The notes beneath the pieces were generated by a model. The model saw nothing but the letters and a program-made list of their open reading frames with translations. It was not told where the DNA came from and searched no databases. DNA of 64,000 nt from Azorinus chamasolen (Eukaryota; Mollusca; Bivalvia; Cardiida; Solecurtidae). A program made the translations under genes and the position numbers. The DNA is taken from positions 57,635,805 through 57,699,804 of the forward strand of contig OY755237.1 of assembly GCA_963576725.1 (NCBI GenBank), in the 5' to 3' direction. Positions 49,592-60,458 of this stretch are shown piece after piece; position 1 is the first letter of the stretch; each line of letters begins with the position of its first letter.

Positions 49592-50434
49592 GTTAACACA
49601 CACGAAATGAACACAGAAAACACCAAAATACACACAAGAAACAGGGACAAACGTTCCACAACATGAACAAACAACAAGCACAAAGACGCAAGGCAAACAA
49701 AAGGAAGGGTGACAAAGAGAGTACCGCCTTGGCACGGTCAGCAGCAAAAACACCACTGGGGGTTTAAACCGGTTTACGGACGTCCTAACCTCACACTTCT
49801 CTCAAAGTCACCCTAGCTTTACAAATATTGTAAATAAAGGTATCCCCGCTGGACTTACCCACAACATAGACGACGGTGAACACAGGACAACATGTAAAAC
49901 ATAGCATAATAACTGTGACAATCCGTCAAATATGTACTCAATGACTTTGCTGAAGTCAGAGCACCTGCAGGTAAGCCGTTAAGGGCACGACAGGGAAAAA
50001 GTAATACATGAGTCTGGTAAGCTCCTCCTGTATCCAAGTTTAAGAGTATACCATCATAGAGTACTACCCTCGGCCTGTCATCGCGCAAGCAAAGAGGGAA
50101 GCGTAGCTACCGACTGTAAAAGGGTCGATAACCAAACATGCAGTGTGTTGCAATATAATAGGATCATAACCTTTCTTTTTAAATGTTTTAATGCGTTTAA
50201 TAAACAAATCATGAAAATGGATATGACCCCGAATTTTCCTAAGTTTGTAGATAACATCCCCATAAAATTCTGGTTGAGAAATGCCTTGTCGCAGTAACGT
50301 CCGTAGATTGCAATTATATTTACTAATGAGAGGTAAATTTCGATAATAAAATTTAGAAAAGGTTTTCCGAAGTTTGTGATATCTGTAACCTTGCTTAAGA
50401 AGTTTATCAGTTATAACTAAATTATTGTGATGAA
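49592..50434 (-). mobile_element. PLE fragment, minus arm of an inverted pair
   Basis: Minus-strand RT C-terminus (SKYNCNLRTLLRQGISQPEF), ORF end, SECIS-like stem and 3' region, close to the young copies at 54-56 kb. Its 5' end abuts the plus-strand arm at 50435. Confidence 0.82.
50001..50067 (-). promoter_or_regulatory. SECIS-like element in inverted PLE fragment
   Basis: On the minus strand the same ATGA, 12-nt, AAA, GA core and both helices are retained (GTACTAC at 50061, GTAATAC at 50001 on the plus strand). Confidence 0.68.
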
Positions 50435-51194
50435 ATCTACAAACTTTGTAAAAATTGGGATTATATCCATTTCCATTATTTGTTTATAAAACGCATTCAC
50501 ACCTTTAAGAAGGAAGATTATGACCCCATTATATTGCAACGCACTGCATGTTTGGTTATTGACCCCTTTACAGTCGGTTGCTACGCTTCCCTCTTTGCTT
50601 GCGCGATGACAGCGCGAGGGTAGTACTCTATGATGGAATAATCTTAAACTCAGAAACGGAATGGGCATACTGGACTCATGTATTACATTTTCCCTGTCGT
50701 GCCCTTAACGGCTTCCCTGCAATTGCTCTGAATTCAGCAAAGTCATTGAGAACATATTTGACGGGGTTTTCGCAGTTGTTTTGCTATGTTTTACATACTG
50801 TCATGTGTTTACCGTCTTCTATGTTGTCGGAAAGTCCGGCAGGGATACCTTTATTTACACTATTCGTTAAGCTAGGCTGACTTTGAGATAAGTGTGAGGT
50901 TAGGACGTACGTAAACCGGTTTAAACCCCAATGCTGATTTTGCTACTGACCTTTCCAAGGCGGCACTCTCTTTGTAACCCTTACTTTTGATTGTCCTGTG
51001 TCTTTTTACTTGTGCTTTAGTTCATGTTTGGAATGTTTATCTGTGGTGCTTTTGTGTTTGTTGGTGTTTCTGTGTTCATCTTATGTGTGTATGTTTGTGT
51101 GTGTGGTTGTGTGTGTGTGAGTGGTGCTGTGTTATATCGGTGGTTTGGTGGTAGTTGTGTGTGTGGCTTTGCCTGCTTGACTTTACTACTGTTT
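50435..51194 (+). mobile_element. PLE fragment, plus arm of an inverted pair
   Basis: Plus-strand ORF end (IILQRTACLVIDPFTVGCYASLFAC) and full 3' region to GACTTTACTACTGTTTGATT. The SECIS helix II is less well paired than in the other arm. Flanks TTGTTAACA and TTAACAATTG suggest a short target duplication. Confidence 0.8.
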
Positions 51195-51320
51195 GATTAA
51201 CAATTGAATCAATAGGATTTAAAATTGTTTGACACTATAATACTCATAATTGTGAACAAGTTTTAAAACCAATACCATTACGGACACATTTCATCAGAGG
51301 TGTATTCAATATCCACGAAC

Positions 51321-51494
51321 CTTTAATTTGGCACATGGGAACAGCTTTACTCCAATTACCATTCGCTAAGCACTCGGTGGAGCTGCTACCGAGTAGGTCA
51401 TAGCCACCAAGACAGGAATACAACACAGTGGTCCCATATGTGGTCATAGTGTTAGACATAAATCCGTTTGTCGGAACCATAAGCAATCCACAAT
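51321..51494 (-). CDS. Type-B sushi exon
   Basis: 174-bp phase 1-1 exon: CGLLMVPTNGF, YSCLGGYDLLG, TECLANGNW, VPMCQIK. A retroelement fragment is inserted only about 14 bp upstream of its acceptor, so the natural branch-point region is displaced and a pyrimidine-rich element end now sits there. Confidence 0.84.
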
Positions 51495-51508
51495 CTAAAT
51501 GATTAAAA

Positions 51509-51848
51509 GTACAAAAATGAGTCATGCATGAAACACCACATACAGAACAAACACTCGCCCGAACAGCAACACAAGGAAACAGCAAATGTACATAACTATA
51601 AAAACATCAAGAGACGCACAAAGACAAAACAAACATACAATAGGAGAAGATGGACGTACCGCATTGGAACGGTCAGTGACAAAAGTCACTGGGGGTTAAA
51701 CTGGTTTATGTGCGCCCAACCTCACACTTATTCCATCCCCACCCTAAAAGACAAACAGTGTAAATAAACGTATCCCCTCTCCGACTAATCTACAACAACC
51801 GGGAAGGCAAATACAGTGGTAAAGTGCATGTATAACGAAACAACAAAC
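51509..51848 (-). mobile_element. PLE 3' fragment, subfamily 2
   Basis: Minus-strand AGTACAAAAATGAGTCATGC to AACAAACTGTATA. The paralogous unit sequence TCTAAATAATTAAAGTTTG without insertion (about 57850) shows the insertion point. Confidence 0.8.
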
Positions 51849-52524
51849 TGTATAAAGTTTGTTGTGATTTGAAAAACTATAATTTGCCACTTGAAGAGTG
51901 CGGTAAACATGGATGATATAGTTTAAAGGCAAAACTGGTCCTTTTTTGCATTAACCCTTGACCTGAGAGAGAGGACTTCTCAAACATCTTAAACAGATTC
52001 GACCCTGACCAGACAGCTCCTCTAGGAGTCGTCTGATCATGATCTACTATATTAGCTTATTTACGTACAGAAAAAGTGTTATATTTCTACATGTCCTGCC
52101 ATGGTAAACAATACTTCGTTCATGTACCATTATAAATATTTTTTAATAAGTTAATGGATGTTCATGAATGTCATTAATTCTCAAAAGATAATTATATAGC
52201 AGGTAGAGGGTTGAGGATGGTTGATTTACATTTTATGTTTCATATGTTCTGCTTCATGTGGCACATTTGCTGTAGAATGTTGCAAGGAGGATGGCCGTAA
52301 TTAATGTTGGGTCAAACTTGTGGCTAAACCCTTTTTCATGAAGTGATATATAAAATAAATATGTAAATAAATATACCAAAGGAGTAAACATATATTGATG
52401 TATTATGATGATTGTAACGTTTACATACTACAGCGACTCTTTTCGAGTTATTCATAATAACGTTGTAAATACACATCTTATTATCATTAATGAGTTAATT
52501 CTTGATAATAAATCAAATTTGTAT

Positions 52525-54223
52525 ATTAAAAACTAGGTTTCGTCATACAGGACATTCTTTCAAATATGTTTCGGTTCAACCAGTAGAACAAATTTATTAT
52601 GATTCTAAAACTACTGGTAGTTTAAAATCTAAAGCTCGTTTCATCACAGAGCTAGACTGGATAAAGAAATTACAAACACCTTTTCCTTTAGGCCTTAATG
52701 ATAACATTTTCCAAAGCGGCAATATTTCTAAAGATCCAAGTATCGACATTTTCTCTATATTTTCTATTCGAAAACGTAAAAGTAGATCACATGGCAGACG
52801 TAGAAATGGTAATATTAAGCGTAAATTACGTCGTAATATGTCTATTCATGATTTACATACTATTCTAAAACAAACTGGTAAACATTCTATGTTATCTTGT
52901 TTATCGTCTTTACCCTTTTCCTGTCTTAAGTCAATAGACGAAGAGGCTGATAAAATCTATATGCGTACAGATCCGTTAATTAATACTGCCTCACTTATAC
53001 AAAGTTACACACAGCATGTTCTTCGTCCACGTATTGATAAAGAATCTGAACATAAGAGACATTTTCTGAAACTTCAGTTCCTAAATAAAGGTATCGATTT
53101 TATTGATATTCAAAGTATAGTTCGTGATAAGAATGTAATCGATGCTATTCCCAAATATTTCATCAACTCTGAATCACCTATCATCTGTTATAAATATAAT
53201 AAACCTATTAGAAATGTTATTTTGAACTACAATAAAATTGTCTCTGACTTAAATATTGATGTTAATACCCCTATTTCTTGAGATTGTAGCATTTCTAGCT
53301 TTTGCTATAAACCAGTTGGTCATGTCATTACTGGTAATTTTGATATCATTAAGGATAAACGTCTCAGGACCCTCCTAACTAAAGGACCTAAATATAGATT
53401 ACCTTCCCTTATTGATTTTGACGCTTGTCGAACTCATATTGCGGAAGCTATTCAAGAATTCTGCATCAAATGGTGTCGACGAGAACATGCTGATGTTAAT
53501 GCCCTTTCGGATTGGAAGAAATGTATTTTTCGTAATAAAACTTCAAGGTATTTAGACGATATTTTGAATTTAGATAATCCTTATTTTGATACTATGGTTT
53601 CTTCAATCTACCCAAAAGAACTGTCTTTAAACAAAGCTAATCAATCTGACATTAATGCTTCATTTTTAGATTTGAATCTTTCAATTACAAATGATAAAGT
53701 TTCGTCCAAAGTATACGATAAAAGAGAAGATTTTAATTTTAAAATTGTTAATTATCCTTTTCTAGATGGGGATGTGCCACGTTCTACATCTTATGGTGTT
53801 TATATTTCTCAACTTATTAGGTTTGCCCGAGCCTGTTCTTTGCTTGAAGATTTTAACAGACGTAATTTAGTTATAACTGATAAACTTCTTAAGCAAGGTT
53901 ACAGATATCACAAACTTCGGAAAACCTTTTCTAAATTTTATTATCGAAATTTACCTCTCATTAGTAAATATAATTGCAATCTACGGACGTTACTGCGACA
54001 AGGCATTTCTCAACCAGAATTTTATGGGGATGTTATCTACAAACTTAGGAAAATTCGGGGTCATATCCATTTTCATGATTTGTTTATAAAACGCATTAAA
54101 AAAATTAAAAAGAAAGGTTATGATCCTATTATATTGCAATACACTGCATGTTTGGTTATCGATCCTTTTACAGTCGGTAACTACGCTTCCCTCTTTGCTT
54201 GCGCGATGACAGGCCGAGGGTAG
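52525..54223 (+). pseudogene. PLE copy 1: GIY-YIG remnant, linker with UGA, RT C-terminus
   Basis: Open from the 5' truncation to the stop TAG except for one TGA at 53279-53281. The first residues (FRHTGHSF ... FITELDWIKKLQTPFPLGLND) match the C-terminal half of PLE GIY-YIG endonucleases, including the glutamate before LDWIKKL and the HxxxH pair. A basic stretch (RKRKSRSHGRRR) follows. The TGA sits in S-[TGA]-D-C-S, before SFCYKPVGHVITG, where related elements appear to have CxC. After WKKCIFRN the sequence jumps to KTSRYLDDIL, deleting the RT fingers and palm, with microhomology AATAAAAC and frame kept. Confidence 0.8.
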
Positions 54224-54286
54224 TACTCTATGATGGTATACTCTTAAACTTGGATACAGGAGGAGCTTACCAGACTCATGTATTAT
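54220..54286 (+). promoter_or_regulatory. SECIS-like element of PLE copy 1
   Basis: Same structure as in copy 2: ATGA at 54230-54233, AAA at 54246-54248, GA at 54273-54274. One base in helix I changes a G-C to a G-U pair. Confidence 0.7.
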
Positions 54287-54811
54287 TTTTTCCCTGTCGT
54301 GCCCTTAACGGCTTACCTGCAGGTGCTCTGACTTCAGCAAAGCCATTGAGTACATATTTGACGGATTGTCACAGTTATTATGCTATGTTTTACATGTTGT
54401 CCTGTGTTCACCGTCGTCTATGTTGTGGGTAAGTCCAGCGGGGATACCTTTATTTACAATATTTGTAAAGCTAGGGTGACTTTGAGAGAAGTGTGAGGTT
54501 AGGACGTCCGTAAACCGGTTTAAACCCCCAGTGGTGTTTTTGCTGCTGACCGTGCCAAGGCGGTACTCTCTTTGTCACCCTTCCTTTTGTTTGCCTTGCG
54601 TCTTTGTGCTTGTGGTTTGTTCATGTTGTGGAACGTTTGTCCCTGTTTCTTGTGTGTCCTTTGGTGTTTTCTGTGTTCATTTCGTATGTGTGTGTGCGTG
54701 TGCGTTTGGGTGTGTGGTTGTGTGTGTGTGTGTCATGCTGTCTATCGGTGTTTTGGTGGTGGTTGCGTCTTGCATGTGGCTTTGCCTGCTTGACTTTACT
54801 ACTTTTCCATT

Positions 54812-56440
54812 ATTGATACACGAATAACTTTTTACAAATCAAATAACCATCTTTTACCACCTCGACCTAGAGTTACATTTCGCTACTTGAAGAAAAACAT
54901 TTCTAATTTTCATTCAGATTATGTTCTTGTTCCTGCTGACAAGGCATCAAACAATGTAATCATTATTTGAAGATTGTATTATGTTGATGTTTTAAAGAAG
55001 GAGCTAACTGATTCAAAAACTTATATAACAGTTCAAACACCTGAAAAAGATATAGTCTCGGAACATGTAAAAATGTGCAATGATTTTAAGTCTGGTCCTA
55101 ACATAAAACAACATAAACTTTCTACTTTGTACTGGATTCCGAAAGTACATAAAAACCCTTATAAGTCGCGTTTTATTGCCAACTCTAGCTGTTGTACCAC
55201 TACTAAATTATCTATACTTTTGACGTCCTGTCTTACTACGATCAAAGAACATGTTAAACGCTACTGTGATAAAATATATGAAAATTCTGGTATTAATGTT
55301 TTTTGGTCCATAAAAAATTCAAATGATGTTTTAACAAAACTTGAAAATGAACAGTATAACATTTCTTTACTGAGCTCTTATGATTTCTCTACACTCTATA
55401 CTACTCTACCTCACCATCTTATAAATGATAGACTTATTAAATTAATAGAAAAAACCTTTGCCAGAGAAAACAAAATGTTCATTGCTTGTAATGTTCAACG
55501 TTCATTCTTTTCGAATTCAGAAGTTGAACATTACACAATGTGGACTTGCCTTGATGTTTGTAGATCTCTTACCTTTCTTTTAGATAATATATTTGTGCGT
55601 TATGGAGATACCATATATCGTCAAGTTGTTGGTATACCCATGGGTACAAATTGTGCCCCTCTTGTTGCAGATTTGTTTTTGTATTGCTACGAGAGGGATT
55701 TTATGCTTAGCTTAAAACCTGATACACAGACCGATATTGTTAATGCTTTTAATAAAACTTCAAGGTATTTAGACGATATTTTGAATTTAGATAATCCTTA
55801 TTTTGATACTATGGTTTCTTCAATCTACCCAAAAGAACTGTCTTTAAACAAAGCGAATCAATCTGACATTAATGCTTCATTTCTAGATTTGAATCTTTCA
55901 ATTACAAATGATAAAGTTTCGTCCAAAGTATACGATAAAAGAGAAGATTTTAATTTTAAAATTGTTAATTATCCTTTTCTAGATGGGGATGTGCCACGTT
56001 CTACATCTTATGGTGTTTATATTTCTCAACTTATTAGGTTTGCCCGAGCCTGTTCTTTGCTTGAAGATTTTAACAGACGTAATTTAGTTATAACTGATAA
56101 ACTTCTTAAGCAAGGTTACAGATATCACAAACTTCGGAAAACCTTTTCTAAATTTTATTATCGAAATTTACCTCTCATTAGTAAATATAATTGCAATCTA
56201 CGGACGTTACTGCGACAAGGCATTTCTCAACCAGAATTTTATGGGGATGTTATCTACAAACTTAGGAAAATTCGGGGTCATATCCATTTTCATGATTTGT
56301 TTATAAAACGCATTAAAAAAATTAAAAAGAAAGGTTATGACCCTATTATATTGCAACACACTGCATGTTTGGTTATCGACCCTTTTACAGTCGGTAACTA
56401 CGCTTCCCTCTTTGCTTGCGCGATGACAGGCCGATGGTAG
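54812..56440 (+). CDS. PLE copy 2: reverse transcriptase with in-frame UGA
   Basis: One frame runs from the 5' junction to TAG at 56438, broken only by TGA at 54968-54970 (VPADKASNNVIII-[TGA]-RLYYVDVL), where related elements appear to have cysteine. RT motifs are intact: YDFSTLYT (motif A aspartate), VGIPMGTNCAPLVADLF (motif B), RYLDDIL (motif C), SFLDLNLSI (motif D), and FLDGDVPRSTSYGVYISQL in the thumb region. The order and spacing are those of Penelope-like RTs, relatives of telomerase. The protein ends shortly after the thumb with no C-terminal endonuclease. The 488 codons after the TGA are uninterrupted. Confidence 0.85.
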
Positions 56441-56503
56441 TACTCTATGATGGTATACTCTTAAACTTGGATACAGGAGGAGCTTACCAGACTCATGTAT
56501 TAC
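56437..56503 (+). promoter_or_regulatory. SECIS-like element of PLE copy 2
   Basis: Helix I is GTAGTAC (56437) with GTATTAC (56497), seven pairs including one G-U. After a small internal loop come ATGA (56447-56450), helix II TGGTA..CTCTT with GGGAG-like and TACCA partners, exactly 12 nt from ATGA to AAA at the 5' side of the apical loop (56463-56465), and GA (56490-56491). This is the eukaryotic SECIS layout. The stop TAG lies inside helix I. Folding was done by eye. Confidence 0.72.
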
Positions 56504-57143
56504 TTTTTCCCTGTCGTGCCCTTAACGGCTTACCTGCAGGTGCTCTGACTTCAGCAAAGTCATTGAGTACATATTTGACGGATTGTCACAGTTATTATGC
56601 TATGTTTTACATGTTGTCCTGTGTTCACCGTCGTCTATGTTGTGGGTAAGTCCAGCGGGGATACCTTTATTTACAATATTTGTAAAGCTAGGGTGACTTT
56701 GAGAGAAGTGTGAGGTTAGGACGTCCGTAAACCGGTTTAAACCCCCAGTGGTGTTTTTGCTGCTGACCGTGCCAAGGCGGTACTCTCTTTGTCACCCTTC
56801 CTTTTGTTTGCATTGCGTCTTTGTGCTTGTGGTTTGTTCATGTTGTGGAACGTTTGTCCCTGGTTCTTGTGTGTCTTTTGGTGTTTTCTGTGTTCATTTC
56901 GTGTGTGTGTGTGTGTGCGTGTGCGTTTGGGTGTGTGGTTGTGTGTGTGTGTCATGCTGTCTATCGGTGTTTTGGTGGTGGTTGCGTCTTGCATGTGGCT
57001 TTGCCTGCTTGACTTTACTACTTTTCCATTTAGTTCACCATTCTAATAATTTTCTATATGATGTATGTGTGCAGAGTTCAATCGGTGTTAAGAATAAATA
57101 TGATTACGGACACATCACATAAGAACACTTAAACTCGGCGGAC

Positions 57144-57317
57144 CTTTTATCCTGCATGTAGGAACAGTGTTACTCCAACTGCCATTCGCTAAGCAAACGA
57201 GAGAGCGACTGCCGATTAGATCAAATCCTGTCTGACAAGAAATCGCCACATTTGTACCATATACCGTTATATTGGTTGAGGTAGAACCGTTTGTCGGGGG
57301 CAACAGAGATCCACAAT
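57144..57317 (-). CDS. Type-A sushi exon, array unit 1
   Basis: 174-bp phase 1-1 exon: CGSLLPPTNGST, ISCQTGFDLIG, LVCLANGSW, VPTCRIK. Acceptor TTTGCAG, donor GTCCGC. The upstream intron holds the 4.5-kb retroelement pair. Confidence 0.88.
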
Positions 57318-57675
57318 CTGCAAAACAAATGAATTTTATATGCATATGAACTGAAATACTATTTTTGGTAACATGATGCTGAAGATATGTTAACCATAAA
57401 TATCAGGTTTAGGATTTTTATTTAATTTGACTCATATTTGTACTTGTGTTATAGCTTTAACAATGTGACAAATAGTTACTGAAGTCATATGAGATTCTAT
57501 GTAAACAATATTCACTAACAATTTGTATTGTATCACTCTATTCTATATAAGAGTTTGCAGCTGCAATGGGTTTTACAAACTGTTTGACGCCATAATTCTA
57601 ATAAATGTGAACAAGTTTGAAAATCAGTACCCTTTCGAACACATCTCATCAGAAGGATATTCAATATCCACGAAC

Positions 57676-57849
57676 CTTTAATTTGGCACCCGGGAACAGC
57701 TTTACTCCAATTACCATTCGCTAAACACTCAGTGGAGCTGCTACCGAGTAGGTCATAGCCAGCCAGACAGGAATACATCACACTGGTCCCATATGTGGTC
57801 ATAGAGTTAGAAATAAACCCATTTGTCGGAACCATAAGTGATCCACAAT
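57676..57849 (-). CDS. Type-B sushi exon, array unit 1
   Basis: 174-bp phase 1-1 exon: CGSLMVPTNGF, YSCLAGYDLLG, TECLANGNW, VPGCQIK. Acceptor ATTTAG, donor GTTCGT. Confidence 0.88.
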
Positions 57850-58713
57850 CTAAATAATTAAAGTTTGTCGTGATTTGAAAAAAAACTATAATTTGCCACT
57901 TGATAAGTGCGGTAAACATGGATGGTATATTTCAAATGCAAAATTGGTCCTTACTAGTATCTGGAAAATATTATCAGCTTAAGTACAGATTTCATTTTTG
58001 CATCATGAAATGTATATTTGCATTAACCCTTTACCTGATAGAGAGGACTTCTCAAACATCTAAAACAGATTCGACCCTGACCAGACATCTCCACTAGGAG
58101 TCGTCTGATCATGATCTACTATATTAGCTTATTTACGTACAGAAAAAGTGTTATATTTCTACATGTCCTGCCATGGTAAACAATACTTCGTTCATGTACC
58201 ATTATAAATATTTTTTAATAAGTTAATGGATGTTCATTAATGTCATTAATTCTCAAAAGATAATTATATAGCAGGTAGAGGGTTGAGGATGGTTGATTTA
58301 CATTTCCTGTTTCATATGTTCTGCTTCATCTGGCACATTTGCTGTAGAATGTTGCAAGGAGGATGGCCGTAACTAATGTTGGTCAAACTTGTGGCCAAAC
58401 CCTTTTTCATGAAGTGTTAAATAAAATAAATATGTAAATATATATACCAAAGGAGTAAACATATACTGATGTATTATGATGATTGTAACGTTTACATACT
58501 ACCGCGACTCTTTTCGAGTTATTCATAATAACGTTGTAAATACACATCTTATTATCATTAATGAGTTAATTCTTGATAATAAATCAAATTTGTATGTGTT
58601 TAGTTCACCATTCTAATAATTTTCTATATGATGTATGTGTGCAGAGTTCAATCGGTGTTAAGAATAAATATGATTACGGACACATCACATAAAAACACTT
58701 AAACTCGGCGGAC

Positions 58714-58887
58714 CTTTTATCCTGCATGTAGGAACAGTGTTACTCCAACTGCCATTCGCTAAGCAAACGAGAGAGGGACTGCCGATTAGATCAAATCCTG
58801 TCTGACAAGAAATCGCCACATTTGTACCATATACCGTTATATTGGTTGAGGTAGAACCGTTTGTCGGGGGCAACAGAGATCCACAAT
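58714..58887 (-). CDS. Type-A sushi exon, array unit 2
   Basis: Same protein as the unit 1 type-A exon except GSPS for GSRS. 174 bp, phase 1-1. Confidence 0.88.
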
Positions 58888-59245
58888 CTGCAAAACAAAT
58901 GAATTTTATATGCATATGAACTGAAATACTATTTTTGGTAACATGATGCTGAACATATGTTAACCATAAATATCAGGTTTAGGATTTTTATTTAATTTGA
59001 CTCATATTTGTACTTGTGTTATAGCTTTAACAATGTGACAAATAGTTACTGAAGTCATATGAGATTCTATGTAATCAATATTCACTAACAATTTGTATTG
59101 TATCACTCTATTCTATGTAAGAGTTTGCAGCTGCAATGGGTTTTTCAAACTGTTTGACGCCATAATTCTAATAAATGTGAACAAGTTTGAAAATCAGTAC
59201 CCTTTCGAACACATCTCATCAGAAGGGTATTCAATATCCACGAAC

Positions 59246-59419
59246 CTTTAATTTGGCACCCGGGAACAGCTTTACTCCAATTACCATTCGCTAAACACTC
59301 AGTGGAGCTGCTACCGAGTAGGTCATAGCCAGCCAGACAGGAATACATCACACTGGTCCCATATGTGGTCATAGAGTTAGAAATAAACCCGTTTATCGGA
59401 GCCATAAGCGATCCACAAT
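59246..59419 (-). CDS. Type-B sushi exon, array unit 2
   Basis: 174 bp, phase 1-1. Starts CGSLMAPINGF rather than CGSLMVPTNGF; the rest is identical to unit 1. Confidence 0.88.
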
Positions 59420-60284
59420 CTAAATAATTAAAGTTTGTCGTGATTTGAAAAAAACCCTAATTTGCCACTTGATGAGTGCGGTAAACATGGACGATATATT
59501 TCAAATGCAAAATTGGTCCTTACTAGTATCTGGAAAATATTGTCAGCTTAAGTACAGATTTCATATTTGCATCATGAAATGTATATTTGCATTAACCCTT
59601 TACCTGATAGAGAGGACTTCTCAAACATCTTAAACAGATTCGACCCTGACCAGACATCTCCTCTAGGAGTCGTCTGATCATGATCTACTATATTAGCTTA
59701 TTTACGTACAGAAAAAGTGTTATATTTCTACATGTCCTGCCAATGGTAAACAATACTTCGTTCATGTACCATTATAAATATTTTTTTAATAAGTTAATGG
59801 ATGTTCATGAATGTCATTAATTCTCAAAAGATAATTATATAGCAGGTAGAGGGTTGAGGATTGTTGATTTACATTTTATGCTTCATATGTTCTGCTTCAT
59901 GTGGCACATTTGCTGTAGAATGTTGCAAGGAGGATGGCCGTAACTAATGTTGGTCAAACTTGTGGCCAAACCCTTTTTCATGAAGTGTTAAATAAAATAA
60001 ATATGTAAATATATATACCAAAGGAGTAAACATATACTGATGTATTATGATGATTGTAACGTTTACATACCACCGCGACTCTTTTCGAGTTATTCATAAT
60101 AACGTTGTAAATACACATCTTATTATCATTAATGAGTTAATTCTTGATAATAAATCAAATTTGTATGTGTTTAGTTCACCATTCTAATAATTTTCTATAT
60201 GATGTATGTGTGCAGAGTTCAATCGGTGTTAAGAATAAATATGATTACGGACACATCACATAAAAACACTTAAACTCGGCGGAC

Positions 60285-60458
60285 CTTTTATCCTGCATGT
60301 AGGAACAGTGTTACTCCAACTGCCATTCGCTAAGCAAACGAGAGAGGGACTGCCGATTAGATCAAACCCTGTCTGACAAGAAATCGCCACATTTGTACCA
60401 TATACCGTTATATTGGTTGAGGTAGAACCGTTGGTCGGGGGCAACAGAGATCCACAAT
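60285..60458 (-). CDS. Type-A sushi exon, array unit 3
   Basis: 174 bp, phase 1-1, exactly 1571 bp from the unit 2 copy. Near-identical; the PPTN segment reads PPTNG with a ccaacgg codon change (forward gttggtcgg). Confidence 0.88.

Larger units (their letters stand above)
42932..51494 (-). repeat. Older diverged copies of the sushi unit
   Basis: Exons A and B and their flanking introns (shared words such as GTTTAGGATTT and CATTTACAATGTGACAAAT) recur at 43-51 kb with more divergence, extra insertions and two or three damaged exons. This looks like the ageing end of the same amplification. Confidence 0.85.
52525..57028 (+). mobile_element. Naiad-type Penelope-like retroelement, tandem pair
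   Basis: Two head-to-tail partial copies. Copy 1 (52525-54810) has the C-terminal half of a GIY-YIG endonuclease, a linker with a UxC/CxC motif, and then a jump by internal deletion to the end of the RT. Copy 2 (54811-57028) starts near where copy 1's N-terminal part stops and carries the whole catalytic RT. The shared parts, including the 3' region, are nearly identical, implying one recent insertion event. Endonuclease ahead of RT is the permuted order known for Naiad PLEs; no GIY-YIG follows the RT. The insertion lies between TTTGTAT and TTAGTTCACC, an interval intact in array units at about 58590, 60160 and 61735. Confidence 0.85.

Noticed and set aside
54199..54432. A 77-codon frame downstream of the PLE ORF, repeated at 56416-56649 and 49855-50088
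   Set aside because: Overlaps the ORF end and the SECIS-like stem. Its conservation is explained by young copies and RNA structure; the frame is broken in the diverged subfamily copy at 29.4 kb.
53279..54970. Both UGAs as ordinary nonsense mutations
   Set aside because: Not fully excluded, but both fall on apparent cysteine positions, the rest of the frame is intact, and a SECIS-like stem is present, so selenocysteine is preferred.
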